Shown: piece by piece, positions 55,174 through 63,605 of the stretch | Layout of the letters: each line of letters begins with the position of its first letter | How positions within the stretch are numbered: position 1 is the first letter of the stretch | DNA from: Bdellovibrio sp. SKB1291214 | GTDB lineage: Bacteria > Bdellovibrionota > Bdellovibrionia > Bdellovibrionales > Bdellovibrionaceae | DNA length: 64,000 bases | NCBI RefSeq assembly: GCF_002209355.2 | Contig: NZ_CP106855.1 | Span: forward strand, 682,001 to 746,000 | Direction: 5' to 3' | Notes under the pieces: model-generated | The model's database searches: none | Seen by the model: the letters and a program-made list of their open reading frames with translations, nothing else | What the model was told of the DNA's origin: nothing | Made by a program: the position numbers and the translations under genes

Positions 55174-56071
55174 ACTGCTTGCTGATCTCCGCTGTTAAGT
55201 GCTCGATGAAAGTGCGAGCTGCCAAAGATAATTGGCGACCTTTTTTCTGTGCAAACCAAAGCTTGAATTCATGCGGGAACTCGACTGGGACTTCGAACAA
55301 TTCTCCGCTTTCAATTTCGTCTTTCACCATAAAGCGAGTTAGGTAAGCAAGCCCCTCCCCCGCAAGACAGAAACGTTTTTGCGCTTCTTGACTGTTTGTC
55401 TCAAGACCAATCTGTGGTGTTTCACCGAACAACTCTTGAATCACTCGCTTCGGGCGAGATTCCAACAATGCGCCGATGGAACAGAGGTAACCGTATTTTT
55501 CCAACACTTTCTTAAGAGTCTTATCGTTGCTGGATGATTTACACTCTTTCCAAATATCAGGCTTACATACCAGCGCCATCCTCTCGGCACGCAGGGGACG
55601 GTACTCGATATTGGGAATCGCCACTTTCGCAAAGCACAGCGCAAATTCATTTTCTGAACTATTTAAACCGTTAATGATCTCGTCCGGAGAACCCGAAGTG
55701 ATACTTGGGACCACCTTAGGAAATTTTCTGCGAAAGCTGTGCACGGGATGAACTAGGAAATCGTTAATAACATTATCTGTGGCTGCAAAACGCAGAGGGC
55801 CTTCGCACTTTTCCTGAACCTCACGACATAGGTTCTCGATGGCTTTTTCAGTTCGGAACAGATCTTCACACAAATGAAAGACTTGCTGTCCTTTTGCCGT
55901 CAGCACTACGCCGCTTTTAGAACGGTCGAACAGAACGACTCCCTCGGATTCCTCCAGTAAAGAAACCGAACGACTTAAAGCACTTTGGCTGATATTCATT
56001 CGAAAAGCTGCTTCTGAAAACTTACCAACCTTAGCCACTTCGTAAAAAGCACGCAGATAATTCAACTCCAC
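55172..56071 (-). CDS. LysR-family transcriptional regulator
   Basis: About 300 residues from GTG 56071, which has AGGA 8 bases upstream; a longer frame from 56119 adds an atypical 16-residue leader. Helix-turn-helix: FYEVAKVGKFSEAAFRMNISQSALSRSV, then the LysR effector domain. Upstream are AT palindromes TTTAAATATTTAAA (56082-56095) and a second ATATTTAAAT, possible self-operators. Likely target: the neighbouring transport or nucleotidyltransferase genes, not certain. Confidence 0.9.
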   Translation of the reverse strand: MELNYLRAFYEVAKVGKFSEAAFRMNISQSALSRSVSLLEESEGVVLFDRSKSGVVLTAKGQQVFHLCEDLFRTEKAIENLCREVQEKCEGPLRFAATDNVINDFLVHPVHSFRRKFPKVVPSITSGSPDEIINGLNSSENEFALCFAKVAIPNIEYRPLRAERMALVCKPDIWKECKSSSNDKTLKKVLEKYGYLCSIGALLESRPKRVIQELFGETPQIGLETNSQEAQKRFCLAGEGLAYLTRFMVKDEIESGELFEVPVEFPHEFKLWFAQKKGRQLSLAARTFIEHLTAEISKQ

Positions 56072-56168
56072 AACGCCGTCCTTTAAATATTTAAAAGGGA
56101 GATATTTAAATGCTATCATTCGAATTTATGGAAACCAAAGACGATTTTGAAAGTCGATGGTGTTTATT

Positions 56169-56930
56169 TTAAGGCAACAAAGCCTTGTGCTTTTTTAGAT
56201 AGGACTCCACACTCGCCAAAAACTCAGACTCAGAAAACGAAGCATTGAAAGAGCGCAGAACTTCTTTCCCTTCAGGATTGTTTCTAAATGCGATCGCATA
56301 TTGATAGACCTGCAAAGGCCTGGGGTTCAATTGTAGTTTGTCTTTGTACGGCTCTAGCTTATCACTGGTTTGCATAAGCTTACGAAATACCGTGGTATCA
56401 ATGAAGGCTAAATCAATTCGATTTTTTGCCACCTTCATCAAGTTTTGCTCATCGCTATTGGTCTCTTCGATATTCAGAAGCTTTTTTTCCTGAAGAGGTT
56501 TCAAAACACCGGCAAGCTCATAGCCCACCACATTGCCGATTTTGTATTTCGTTAAGTCCGAATAGTTTTTCCACGAAACGGGATGTTCTTTACTTTCTGC
56601 CATGACCCAAGGGCTCTTATGAAGCGTGCGGGACAGAATAAAATCCTTCGGAACGTTTTCAGATTCTGACGGAAAGAACGCAACCACTTCAGGTCTTTCC
56701 ACCGCCTGTTTTTTCGCTCGGACTACCGGCGCAAAACTGACCTTCAGTTCGTATCCTTGCTTCAGGAAAAGTTTTCGGAGTGCGGAGATGGCCGGGCCAC
56801 CATCAGGAAGGTCCTCCTTGATGAAAGGAGAAAGCTCATAAGTGACAACTTGAATTTGCTTGATAGGAGCGGTCGCGGTCGCGAAGGACGGCGTAAGAAT
56901 TAAGCTAGCTACTAGATAGCGAAACAGCAT
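56169..56930 (-). CDS. Periplasmic substrate-binding protein (SBP_bac_3 type)
   Basis: 253 residues with a Sec signal (LFRYLVASLILTPSFATA). The fold is like amino-acid-binding proteins: VTYELSPFIKEDLPDGGPAISALRKLF, a linker Y-K-I-G-N-V-V-G-Y, and NRIDLAFIDTTVF. No permease or ATPase gene is adjacent, so it is an orphan receptor that may work with a distant transporter or sensor. Confidence 0.85.
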   Translation of the reverse strand: MLFRYLVASLILTPSFATATAPIKQIQVVTYELSPFIKEDLPDGGPAISALRKLFLKQGYELKVSFAPVVRAKKQAVERPEVVAFFPSESENVPKDFILSRTLHKSPWVMAESKEHPVSWKNYSDLTKYKIGNVVGYELAGVLKPLQEKKLLNIEETNSDEQNLMKVAKNRIDLAFIDTTVFRKLMQTSDKLEPYKDKLQLNPRPLQVYQYAIAFRNNPEGKEVLRSFNASFSESEFLASVESYLKKHKALLP

Positions 56931-57027
56931 CAGTCACCTTTCAAAACAATGTCACTGCTCAAGAATAGTGGTCGTGATTGATTGAACGCAAGAGATGCTG
57001 CCCTAAGGTCAAAATAGATCTGGACCT

Positions 57028-57357
57028 TTATTTCTCATTTTCTACGACGTAGCCCGGCTCGAAATAGACATTTTTATCCATCGTCACCTCGGCATATTTT
57101 TTATCATGAATTCTTGAGATCTTGGCAAAGCCTACGCGATCTTTCGTGCACACAGCAAATCTGCCACCCGCGCACTCTTTACGAAAAACAGCCAAGCGTT
57201 GTCCCATCTTCACTGCTACGGCAGACTCTTCTAAATTAACTTGTGCCGTGGAATCGTCCATTTTCATTGTGATGTCGCCGTGAACCGCTTTTTTGAAAGC
57301 ACAGAAACCAGAAACAGAAAATAACATCATCGCTACCAGCGTGAATGCTGCTACCAT
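57028..57357 (-). CDS. Small exported hypothetical protein
   Basis: 109 residues from ATG 57357, preceded by GGGGGA. Signal peptide MVAAFTLVAMMLFSVSGFCA. The mature part is beta-rich and charged: ITMKMDDSTAQVNLEESAVAVKMGQRLAVF, then ECAGGRFAVCTKDRVGFAKISRIHDKKYAEV. Two Cys may form a disulfide. The longer reading from 57429 adds an N-terminal stretch without ribosome site. It resembles a small SH3-like barrel, but I know no family. Confidence 0.7.
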   Translation of the reverse strand: MVAAFTLVAMMLFSVSGFCAFKKAVHGDITMKMDDSTAQVNLEESAVAVKMGQRLAVFRKECAGGRFAVCTKDRVGFAKISRIHDKKYAEVTMDKNVYFEPGYVVENEK

Positions 57358-57504
57358 ATTGAAAATCCCCCACAGATTTTTTATTAATAGATTTTCTTTG
57401 AAGCTACTGCATGCTGAGTTTCCGGGCAAACCTTCTGTGCACGGTTCATTCAGTTTTATGGTTAGCCCCCGAACTATGGCCCCAGAATATGCTGCGCGTT
57501 TTTC

Positions 57505-58404
57505 CTACTCTACATAGTCCTTCAGAATGCTTTCTAGCCAATCCATAAATACTTGAACGCGCTTTGCAACGTTTCGACGATGCGGATACACAATCGAAAC
57601 TGGCATCGCCTCCGCGCGAAGCTTTGGCAGAATCTCTTCCACTTTCTTTTTATGAAGAAAGTCATTTTTCCCCACAGAGGGCGCTTGAATAATTCCTAAG
57701 CCCGCTAAGCAAGCGGCGGTATATGAGTCGACATTGTTAACTGTGATTTTAGATTTCATCGCCAAGGTTCGGTACTTTTCTCCGTCAAAGTATTCAAAAC
57801 CGTCGGGTTTCCCTCCCCAACTTTGTACATAATGAACTAGATAGTGATTCTGCAAATCCTCGAGCTTTCTCGGGCGACCGTATTTTTCCAGATACTCAGT
57901 ACTTGCGTAGTTTCCGATGGCAAACTTTCCAAGGGGCCGAGCAATTAAACCTGAGTCTGCCAAATTACCGACACGAATAACACAATCGAAACCTTCGCGG
58001 ACCAAATCAACTTTGCGGTCTGAACAACTCAATTCAATTTGTACATCAGGGTACATCTTTAAAAACTGCGGCAGTTTGGGAACAACAGCATTGCGAGCCA
58101 TGGCAGCCCCCATATCAATACGGATTCTTCCATGCACTTGAGAGGCATCTTTTTTAAAAAGATTTTCCACTTCATCTACATCTGACAGCAAATCGCGGCA
58201 GCGCTCAAAAAAGGTCATTCCATCTTGAGTCAGCTGCACCTTACGGGTCGTGCGATGAAACAATCTTGTACCTAAGTTATTTTCCAACTGTTGAATCGCA
58301 TTTGAAACCGTCGCCTTAGGCAGGCTCAGGTGTTCTGACGCCCCGGTAAAACTGCCTAATTCGGCGACCTTCATAAAGATATGCATATTTTCGATACGAT
58401 CCAT
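57505..58404 (-). CDS. LysR-family transcriptional regulator
   Basis: 299 residues. Winged helix: MHIFMKVAELGSFTGASEHLSLPKATVSNAI, followed by HRTTRKVQLTQDG typical of the DsdC/AaeR-like LysR group, then an effector domain (about 90-295). Divergent from an SDR gene; the intergenic palindrome 58420-58438 suggests direct control of both. Confidence 0.94.
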   Translation of the reverse strand: MDRIENMHIFMKVAELGSFTGASEHLSLPKATVSNAIQQLENNLGTRLFHRTTRKVQLTQDGMTFFERCRDLLSDVDEVENLFKKDASQVHGRIRIDMGAAMARNAVVPKLPQFLKMYPDVQIELSCSDRKVDLVREGFDCVIRVGNLADSGLIARPLGKFAIGNYASTEYLEKYGRPRKLEDLQNHYLVHYVQSWGGKPDGFEYFDGEKYRTLAMKSKITVNNVDSYTAACLAGLGIIQAPSVGKNDFLHKKKVEEILPKLRAEAMPVSIVYPHRRNVAKRVQVFMDWLESILKDYVE

Positions 58405-58419
58405 CGTTCCCTCTGTGAT

Positions 58420-58479
58420 TGTTCAATAATCATGAACAGTGTTTTTAATTATAGCCTATTTATTCGTTTTTATGAACAG
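58420..58479. promoter_or_regulatory. LysR promoter and ATGAACAG sites
   Basis: TGTTCA (58420-58425) and TGAACA (58433-58438) form a palindrome with a T-N11-A core; a second half-site ATGAACAG lies at 58472-58479, 40 bases from the first (58432-58439). On the minus strand TTCATA (58476-58471), 17-base spacer and TATAAT (58453-58448) form the LysR promoter. Confidence 0.55.
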
Positions 58480-58511
58480 GGTAAATTAAAGACATCACAA
58501 GGAGTTTCAAA

Positions 58512-59264
58512 ATGAAAATTGCAATCATCACAGGCGGAAGCCGCGGACTTGGAAAAAGCTCAGCTCTACATATGGCAGACAAAGGTGTCGGCGTCATCTT
58601 GACCTACAACAGCCAAAAGGACGAAGCAGATAAAGTTGTTGCCGAGATCGAAAAAAAAGGTGGCAAAGCAGCGGCCATTCAGTTGGATGTATCTAATTCA
58701 AAAAACTTCGTAGCTTTTGTCAGCTCAATAAAAGATGTTTTAAAATCAAAATTCGGCAGCGACCGCTTTGACTACCTCGTCAATAATGCCGGAACTGGCG
58801 CCTATGTTCCGTTCACAGAGATGACGGAAGAAGTATTTGATTCTCTTCAAAACATTCACTTCAAAGGTCCTTACTTCCTGACCCAAAAACTTTTGCCCAT
58901 CATGAACGATGGCGGCCGTATCGTAAATGTATCCAGCGGCCTTGCTCGCTTCTCCGTTCCGGGCTCGTCTGCTTACGGCGCCCTTAAAGGTGCGGTTGAA
59001 ACATGGACTCGTTATTTAGCTAAGGAATTGGGCCCTCGCAAAATCACAGCCAACGTTGTAGCTCCCGGCCCTATCGCCACCGACTTCGGCGGAGGCCGCG
59101 TTCGCGACAACAAAGAAATGAATGCCATGCTGTCATCTCAAACAGCCTTGGGTCGCGTGGGTGAAGCGGATGACATCGGCAAACTGGTAGCCAGCTTAGT
59201 TCAAGACGACATGGGCTGGGTCAACGCCCAAAGAATCGAAGCCTCCGGCGGCATCTTTATCTAA
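58512..59264 (+). CDS. SDR-family oxidoreductase
   Basis: 250-residue classical short-chain dehydrogenase. TGGSRGLGKSSA cofactor motif with the Arg typical of NADP binding, NNAG (LVNNAGTGAY), catalytic Ser in IVNVSSGLA and YGALKGA (Tyr/Lys). The C-terminus is VNAQRIEASGGIFI. AAGGAG precedes the ATG. Substrate unknown; a likely target of the divergent LysR protein. Confidence 0.93.
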   Translation: MKIAIITGGSRGLGKSSALHMADKGVGVILTYNSQKDEADKVVAEIEKKGGKAAAIQLDVSNSKNFVAFVSSIKDVLKSKFGSDRFDYLVNNAGTGAYVPFTEMTEEVFDSLQNIHFKGPYFLTQKLLPIMNDGGRIVNVSSGLARFSVPGSSAYGALKGAVETWTRYLAKELGPRKITANVVAPGPIATDFGGGRVRDNKEMNAMLSSQTALGRVGEADDIGKLVASLVQDDMGWVNAQRIEASGGIFI

Positions 59265-59283
59265 AGATATCCCCAATAACAAA

Positions 59284-59313
59284 AAAACCCAGGTGTCATC
59301 CACCTGGGTTTTT
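59284..59313 (+). terminator. Rho-independent terminator of the SDR gene
   Basis: AACCCAGGTG pairs with CACCTGGGTT over 10 bases, with an A-run before and a T-run after; usable from both strands. Confidence 0.9.
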
Positions 59314-59335
59314 AGTTTTAAGAACCGGTACGCTA

Positions 59336-59457
59336 AAAGCGGTCAAAATGGTTCGAATACAAGGCGGAGGGTCTTCCCGCAGCGCAAGCGTACTAAATGT
59401 ACGCTGGAGCGAGGACAAGGCCCGACAACGAAGTAGTCGAGCCATTTTCACCGCTTT
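59336..59457. repeat. Hairpin element C (dispersed family)
   Basis: Arms 59336-59356 and 59437-59457 pair over 21 bases with two mismatches. The centre has a perfect AGCGTAC-TAAAT-GTACGCT hairpin (59387-59405), flanked by AAGGCGGAGG and CGACAACGAAG, as in element D. It sits between the SDR terminator and the smc stop. Confidence 0.65.
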
Positions 59458-59460
59458 GGG

Positions 59461-62400
59461 TTATTTGATATCGTTGAGGGCTACAGAAACCATCGTCGAT
59501 ACACCACGCTCTTGCATAGTTACGCCGTAAAGTTTCTTAGCAACTTCCATCGTGTGTTTGTTATGGGTAACAACGATGATTTGAGAGCGTTTTGCCATCT
59601 CGCGAACCAAGTCGTTGAAACGGAATACGTTGGCGTCATCAAGTGGCGCATCAACCTCATCCAGCAAGCAGTATGGTGATGGTTTCACCAAGAAGATCGA
59701 GAATACCAGCGCTACCGCAGTCAACGCTTTCTCCCCCCCCGACATCAAAGACACGTTTTGAGTCTTTTTGCCTGGAGGACGTGCGATGATCTCGATACCG
59801 GCTTCGTTCTTTTCAGTTTCTTCAACCATTTCCAACCACGCTTCACCACCGCCGAATAGCACTGGGAATACGCGAGTGAAACGTTCGTTAACCAAATCGA
59901 AAGTTTCCTTGAAACGTTTAGAACAGATTCTGTTGATACGATCGATAACTTTACGAAGTTGCTCTTTCGCTTCTGTCAAATCTGCGTGTTGTTTCGTCAA
60001 GAACTCATAACGTTGAGCTGTTTCTTCGTACTCTTCAATCGCTGACAAGTTCACTTCACCGATTTTCGCTAATTTTTCACGAAGATCTTTAAGTTGAGCA
60101 TCAGCTTGCAAGAAGTCGCCTTCTTTATTGATGTACTTTTCGATAACGTCCGGAAGGTTCAACATATAACGTTCGCGGATGGATTCGATCAAGTACTGCT
60201 CTTTCATCTTAGCTTGTTCAAGCTTCAATTGAGAGTCATTCATTTTGTGCTGTCTTTCGTTGCGAAGACGTTGAGAAGTACTAGCTTCCTCTTCGATCGC
60301 GCGGATGGATTCAGACATCACTTCATATTCGTCTTTGGTACGAGCTGCTTGCAATTTCAATTGCTCAACTTCATCCAAGAGACGTTCAAATTCGATTTTC
60401 TTTTCTTCCAAAGTCACTTGGCTCTCAGTCATTTGAGAGTTGTAGCCTTCAGCCTCTTCGCTCATGCGAGCCAATTGTGCTTCAAGGTCATTCAATGACT
60501 TAGTAACCATCTCAAGCTGTCTTAATACACCTTGGTATTCTTGAGTTTTAGAAGCTGATCTAACTTGAAGGTCAGTTACTTCCGCTTGAAGACCGTCAAA
60601 ACCCAAACGAACAGAGTTTAACTCAGAGTTCAAAGCCTCTACTTCGCCTTCAAGAAGAACTTTCTTCTCGCGAGCTTCAATCAAAGCCTGATTCAACTCC
60701 TCAAGTTTTTGCTCTTGAACTTCCAACTGCTCTGTCAGTTTTTTGACTTCGCGTTCTTGGCGTTCAACGGCAGCTTGTGCATTTTGCACTTCATTTTCAG
60801 CGCGTTCCAGGTCTTTTCTCAATTCCGTAACTTTGATCTCTTGATCCATTTTACGTTTTTGAGCACCTTCAAAATCGTTCACAACATTGTTTAACTGCTC
60901 TTCAACTTTTTTCAAAGCCATTTGAGCCAATTGCAATTTGCCCGCGTATTCGTCTTTTTTCTCTGACAACTCTTTGATCTCGCGGCGGCGTTTCAGCATG
61001 CCAGAATCTGCTGATTCTGAAGAACCACCTGTCAAAACACCGTCAGCAGTCAAAGTGTCACCGTCAAGAGTAACGAAGGTCCAGCCCGTGTAAGTCGCGC
61101 GAAGATTCAAAGCCGTACGGATCGAATCAACGATCGCTACACCGTCCAACATATAAGTGACAGTATTTTGGAACTTATCAGCCGCTTTCACCACGTCTTT
61201 AAGAATGGCTTGAACGCCCTCTTGACCGATCGGAGCTTCAGAACGGTTGTAAGCCAAAGTTTGATCGCCCGCAGACATGAAGCTGGAACGGCCAGATTTT
61301 TGTTCCTTCAAATGAGATACCGCATCGACTGCGATATTTGCGTCAGAAGATAAAAGCATTTGCAGGCGTGAGCCCAATGCTGCTTCCATGGCTACTTCGT
61401 ACTCAGCCGGAACTTCAACAACCTCAGATACCGGTTGGAAGTGAGTGACAACAGATCCATCCGCCATCAACTCTTGAGAACGAGTTTTTTGCCACAACAT
61501 CACTTGTTTCACACCTTCTTGGAAACCTTCGAAGTTGTTCTGCAAGTTTTCTAGCCCGTACAAGCGGGACGCTGTTTCGTTCAAAGAATCTTTGAACGAT
61601 TCAACTTCGGCCTTTTTCTCTGCCAATGAATCCGTCAGGATCTTTTTGTTGGCTTCGAAAGAATCCACGTCACTTGCCAAGTCCAATTGCATTTGACGTT
61701 CTTTATCAAGTTCGTTCGTCACTTTCTTACGGCGATTTTCGAACTCGACCTGTTTTTCGCGAAGTTCATTTAGGACTTGTTGTTCGTTGTCTTGACGGTC
61801 TGTCAAATCAGCGATTTGTGCCGACAATGAATTTACACGAGCATCCAAAGAAGATTCAGATTGGCCCACGGCGAACAGTTCGCGACGTTTAGTCGTTAGA
61901 TCCTCATCAACAGTCCCAATACGAGAGTTGAAGTTTTGGAAGATGTCATTTTTCTCTGTGAAAGTCGCTGTCAGTGTTTCAGCTTCTTCTTTCAGCTCAG
62001 TGATTTGTTCTTCCAACGTCGCTTTATCACGAGCAAGCAATTCTTGGCGCGCCTGTTGTTCTTGCAAGATCGTGCCAGTCATTTGTTCGTTACGACGAGC
62101 TTGTTCGATTTCAAAACGAAGCTCTTGGATTTCCATTTCTTTTTTCTGAACTGTGGATTGTTTGTCGAAATGAAGCGTTTGGTGCTCTTCAACCATTTTC
62201 TCTTTTTCAAGGATTTGAAGTTTCAAAACTTCCAATTGACCTTGAAGAGTCGAAAGGTTTGCATCGCCTTCGATTTCCATGCTTTGCGCTTCGTTGAAGA
62301 TCGCTTGAGCTTCTTCAGCCGCGCGAGCCAGTTCTACGTACTGAGCTGTCGAAATCCACAAATCCAAATCTTCGATTTGGTTTTTGATAGTGCGGTAACG

Positions 62401-63048
62401 TTCCGCACGTTGCGCTTGTCTTTGCAAAGAATCGATTTGGCGTTTCAACTCGCCCACAATGTCTTGCAAACGAAGCAAGTTTTGATCCGTCTGAACCAAT
62501 TTACGTTGAGACTCTTTTTTACGAGCTTTGAACTTAGTGATACCCGCAGCTTCTTCAATAAGCATGCGGCGATCTTCAGGTTTCGAAGTGATGATCTTAC
62601 CGATCATACCTTGAGCGATGATAGAGAAACCTTTAGAACCAGCACCTGTATCCATAAAGATTTCTTGCAAGTCTTTGAGACGTGCTGGTTCTTTATTGAT
62701 GAAGTACTCCCCCTCGCCATTTCTGTGCAGACGACGAGTCACCATGATTTCAGAGTGCTTGATGTATTTCGCTGGGAATGCGCCACCGTCGTTTTCAAGC
62801 GTCAACGACACTTCACACATACCTAGTGGAGCGTACCCTTCAGCACCACCAAAGATAACGTCAGTCATCTGAGATGCACGAAGGTCCTTCGCAGACTGGT
62901 CACCCATAACCCACATAAGGGCGTCTACGATGTTAGATTTACCGCAACCATTTGGTCCCACGATACCTGTAATACCGGAATCGAAATGGATCACCGTGCG
63001 ATCTTTGAACGACTTAAAACCAATGAGTTCAATCTTTTTAATTCTCAA
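59461..63048 (-). CDS. smc: Chromosome segregation ATPase SMC
   Basis: 1195 residues. N-terminal Walker A GPNGCGKS (31-38), long coiled-coil arms (about 165-500 and 680-1020) and a hinge (about 520-670; GGSSESADSG near its end). The C-terminal ABC signature LMSGGEKALTA and Walker B YCLLDEVDAPLDD complete the ATPase head. Works with ScpAB in origin segregation. The length is normal and no frame break is seen. Confidence 0.96.
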   Translation of the reverse strand: MRIKKIELIGFKSFKDRTVIHFDSGITGIVGPNGCGKSNIVDALMWVMGDQSAKDLRASQMTDVIFGGAEGYAPLGMCEVSLTLENDGGAFPAKYIKHSEIMVTRRLHRNGEGEYFINKEPARLKDLQEIFMDTGAGSKGFSIIAQGMIGKIITSKPEDRRMLIEEAAGITKFKARKKESQRKLVQTDQNLLRLQDIVGELKRQIDSLQRQAQRAERYRTIKNQIEDLDLWISTAQYVELARAAEEAQAIFNEAQSMEIEGDANLSTLQGQLEVLKLQILEKEKMVEEHQTLHFDKQSTVQKKEMEIQELRFEIEQARRNEQMTGTILQEQQARQELLARDKATLEEQITELKEEAETLTATFTEKNDIFQNFNSRIGTVDEDLTTKRRELFAVGQSESSLDARVNSLSAQIADLTDRQDNEQQVLNELREKQVEFENRRKKVTNELDKERQMQLDLASDVDSFEANKKILTDSLAEKKAEVESFKDSLNETASRLYGLENLQNNFEGFQEGVKQVMLWQKTRSQELMADGSVVTHFQPVSEVVEVPAEYEVAMEAALGSRLQMLLSSDANIAVDAVSHLKEQKSGRSSFMSAGDQTLAYNRSEAPIGQEGVQAILKDVVKAADKFQNTVTYMLDGVAIVDSIRTALNLRATYTGWTFVTLDGDTLTADGVLTGGSSESADSGMLKRRREIKELSEKKDEYAGKLQLAQMALKKVEEQLNNVVNDFEGAQKRKMDQEIKVTELRKDLERAENEVQNAQAAVERQEREVKKLTEQLEVQEQKLEELNQALIEAREKKVLLEGEVEALNSELNSVRLGFDGLQAEVTDLQVRSASKTQEYQGVLRQLEMVTKSLNDLEAQLARMSEEAEGYNSQMTESQVTLEEKKIEFERLLDEVEQLKLQAARTKDEYEVMSESIRAIEEEASTSQRLRNERQHKMNDSQLKLEQAKMKEQYLIESIRERYMLNLPDVIEKYINKEGDFLQADAQLKDLREKLAKIGEVNLSAIEEYEETAQRYEFLTKQHADLTEAKEQLRKVIDRINRICSKRFKETFDLVNERFTRVFPVLFGGGEAWLEMVEETEKNEAGIEIIARPPGKKTQNVSLMSGGEKALTAVALVFSIFLVKPSPYCLLDEVDAPLDDANVFRFNDLVREMAKRSQIIVVTHNKHTMEVAKKLYGVTMQERGVSTMVSVALNDIK

Positions 63049-63488
63049 GGTATATTCCCCTCTTGAGCTACAATGAGCCTCGGCCTTCAGACCTCAGCAT
63101 CCCCTCAAAATATACAAGCCCAAGGTCTAGCAGGTCTTTGGCAAATCAGCTTATTCGAGGCGAGAGGGAGGAAGCCGTACACACAGTACTGCAACGACCG
63201 AGCAACGAAGAAGAAGGTGATTTGCCAAAGACCTAGACCAAAGGCCATTTAACTGTCGGGTCAGAAGAGAACTATGTCAACTGTGGCATACCAAAAGAAG
63301 TCTAAACGCTGAAAAGTTAAGCAGAACTTCCCGGGTGAAATCTCAACTTGTCTATTGCGCGTTATTTGCGCCGCAGCAAGGAGATCTTTCAAACGAACCT
63401 GTCTTTACAAAGTTTTGATGTGGGAGTCGGAAAAATTAAGGCCTCCTTGATCACACCGGATCTATGATCCGCGTATCAGGAGGCATCT
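63049..63488. other. Upstream region of smc, no conventional gene
   Basis: 440 bases. It holds hairpin element D (63124-63239) and a GGATC-TAT-GATCC hairpin (63458-63470) just before the small membrane peptide. Otherwise no open frame with a ribosome site was found. Confidence 0.6.
63124..63239. repeat. Hairpin element D (dispersed family)
   Basis: GGTCTAG plus AGGTCTTTGGCAAATCA (left, 63124-63148) pairs with 63218-63239 over 22 bases with a 3-base bulge; the inner 17 bases pair perfectly. The centre has GTAC-ACACA-GTAC (63177-63189) flanked by GAGGCGAGAGGGAGGAAG and CAACGACCGAGCAACGAAG. It matches the cores of elements A and C. Confidence 0.65.
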
Positions 63489-63605
63489 ATGCAATACAAG
63501 AAATCTGAAATTTATCCGAAAGAAAGATTCTCCAAAGGGTTTGCTGTCAGAATCTTACTGAGCACGTTAACACTCACCGTTTTGGTGACGTACTTTGCGA
63601 ATTAG
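63489..63605 (+). CDS. 38-residue putative membrane peptide
   Basis: The ATG has a strong AGGAGG 5 bases upstream. A basic N-terminus (MQYKKSEIYPKERFSKG) is followed by one hydrophobic helix of about 18 residues (VRILLSTLTLTVLVTYFA) to the stop. The ribosome site is the best support; family unknown. It overlaps the 3' end of the opposite gene by 4 bases. Confidence 0.55.
   Translation: MQYKKSEIYPKERFSKGFAVRILLSTLTLTVLVTYFAN

Noticed and set aside
61936-62826. Plus-strand frame of 296 residues inside smc
   Set aside because: Antisense to coiled-coil coding sequence, Phe/Leu-rich by composition, no start signal.
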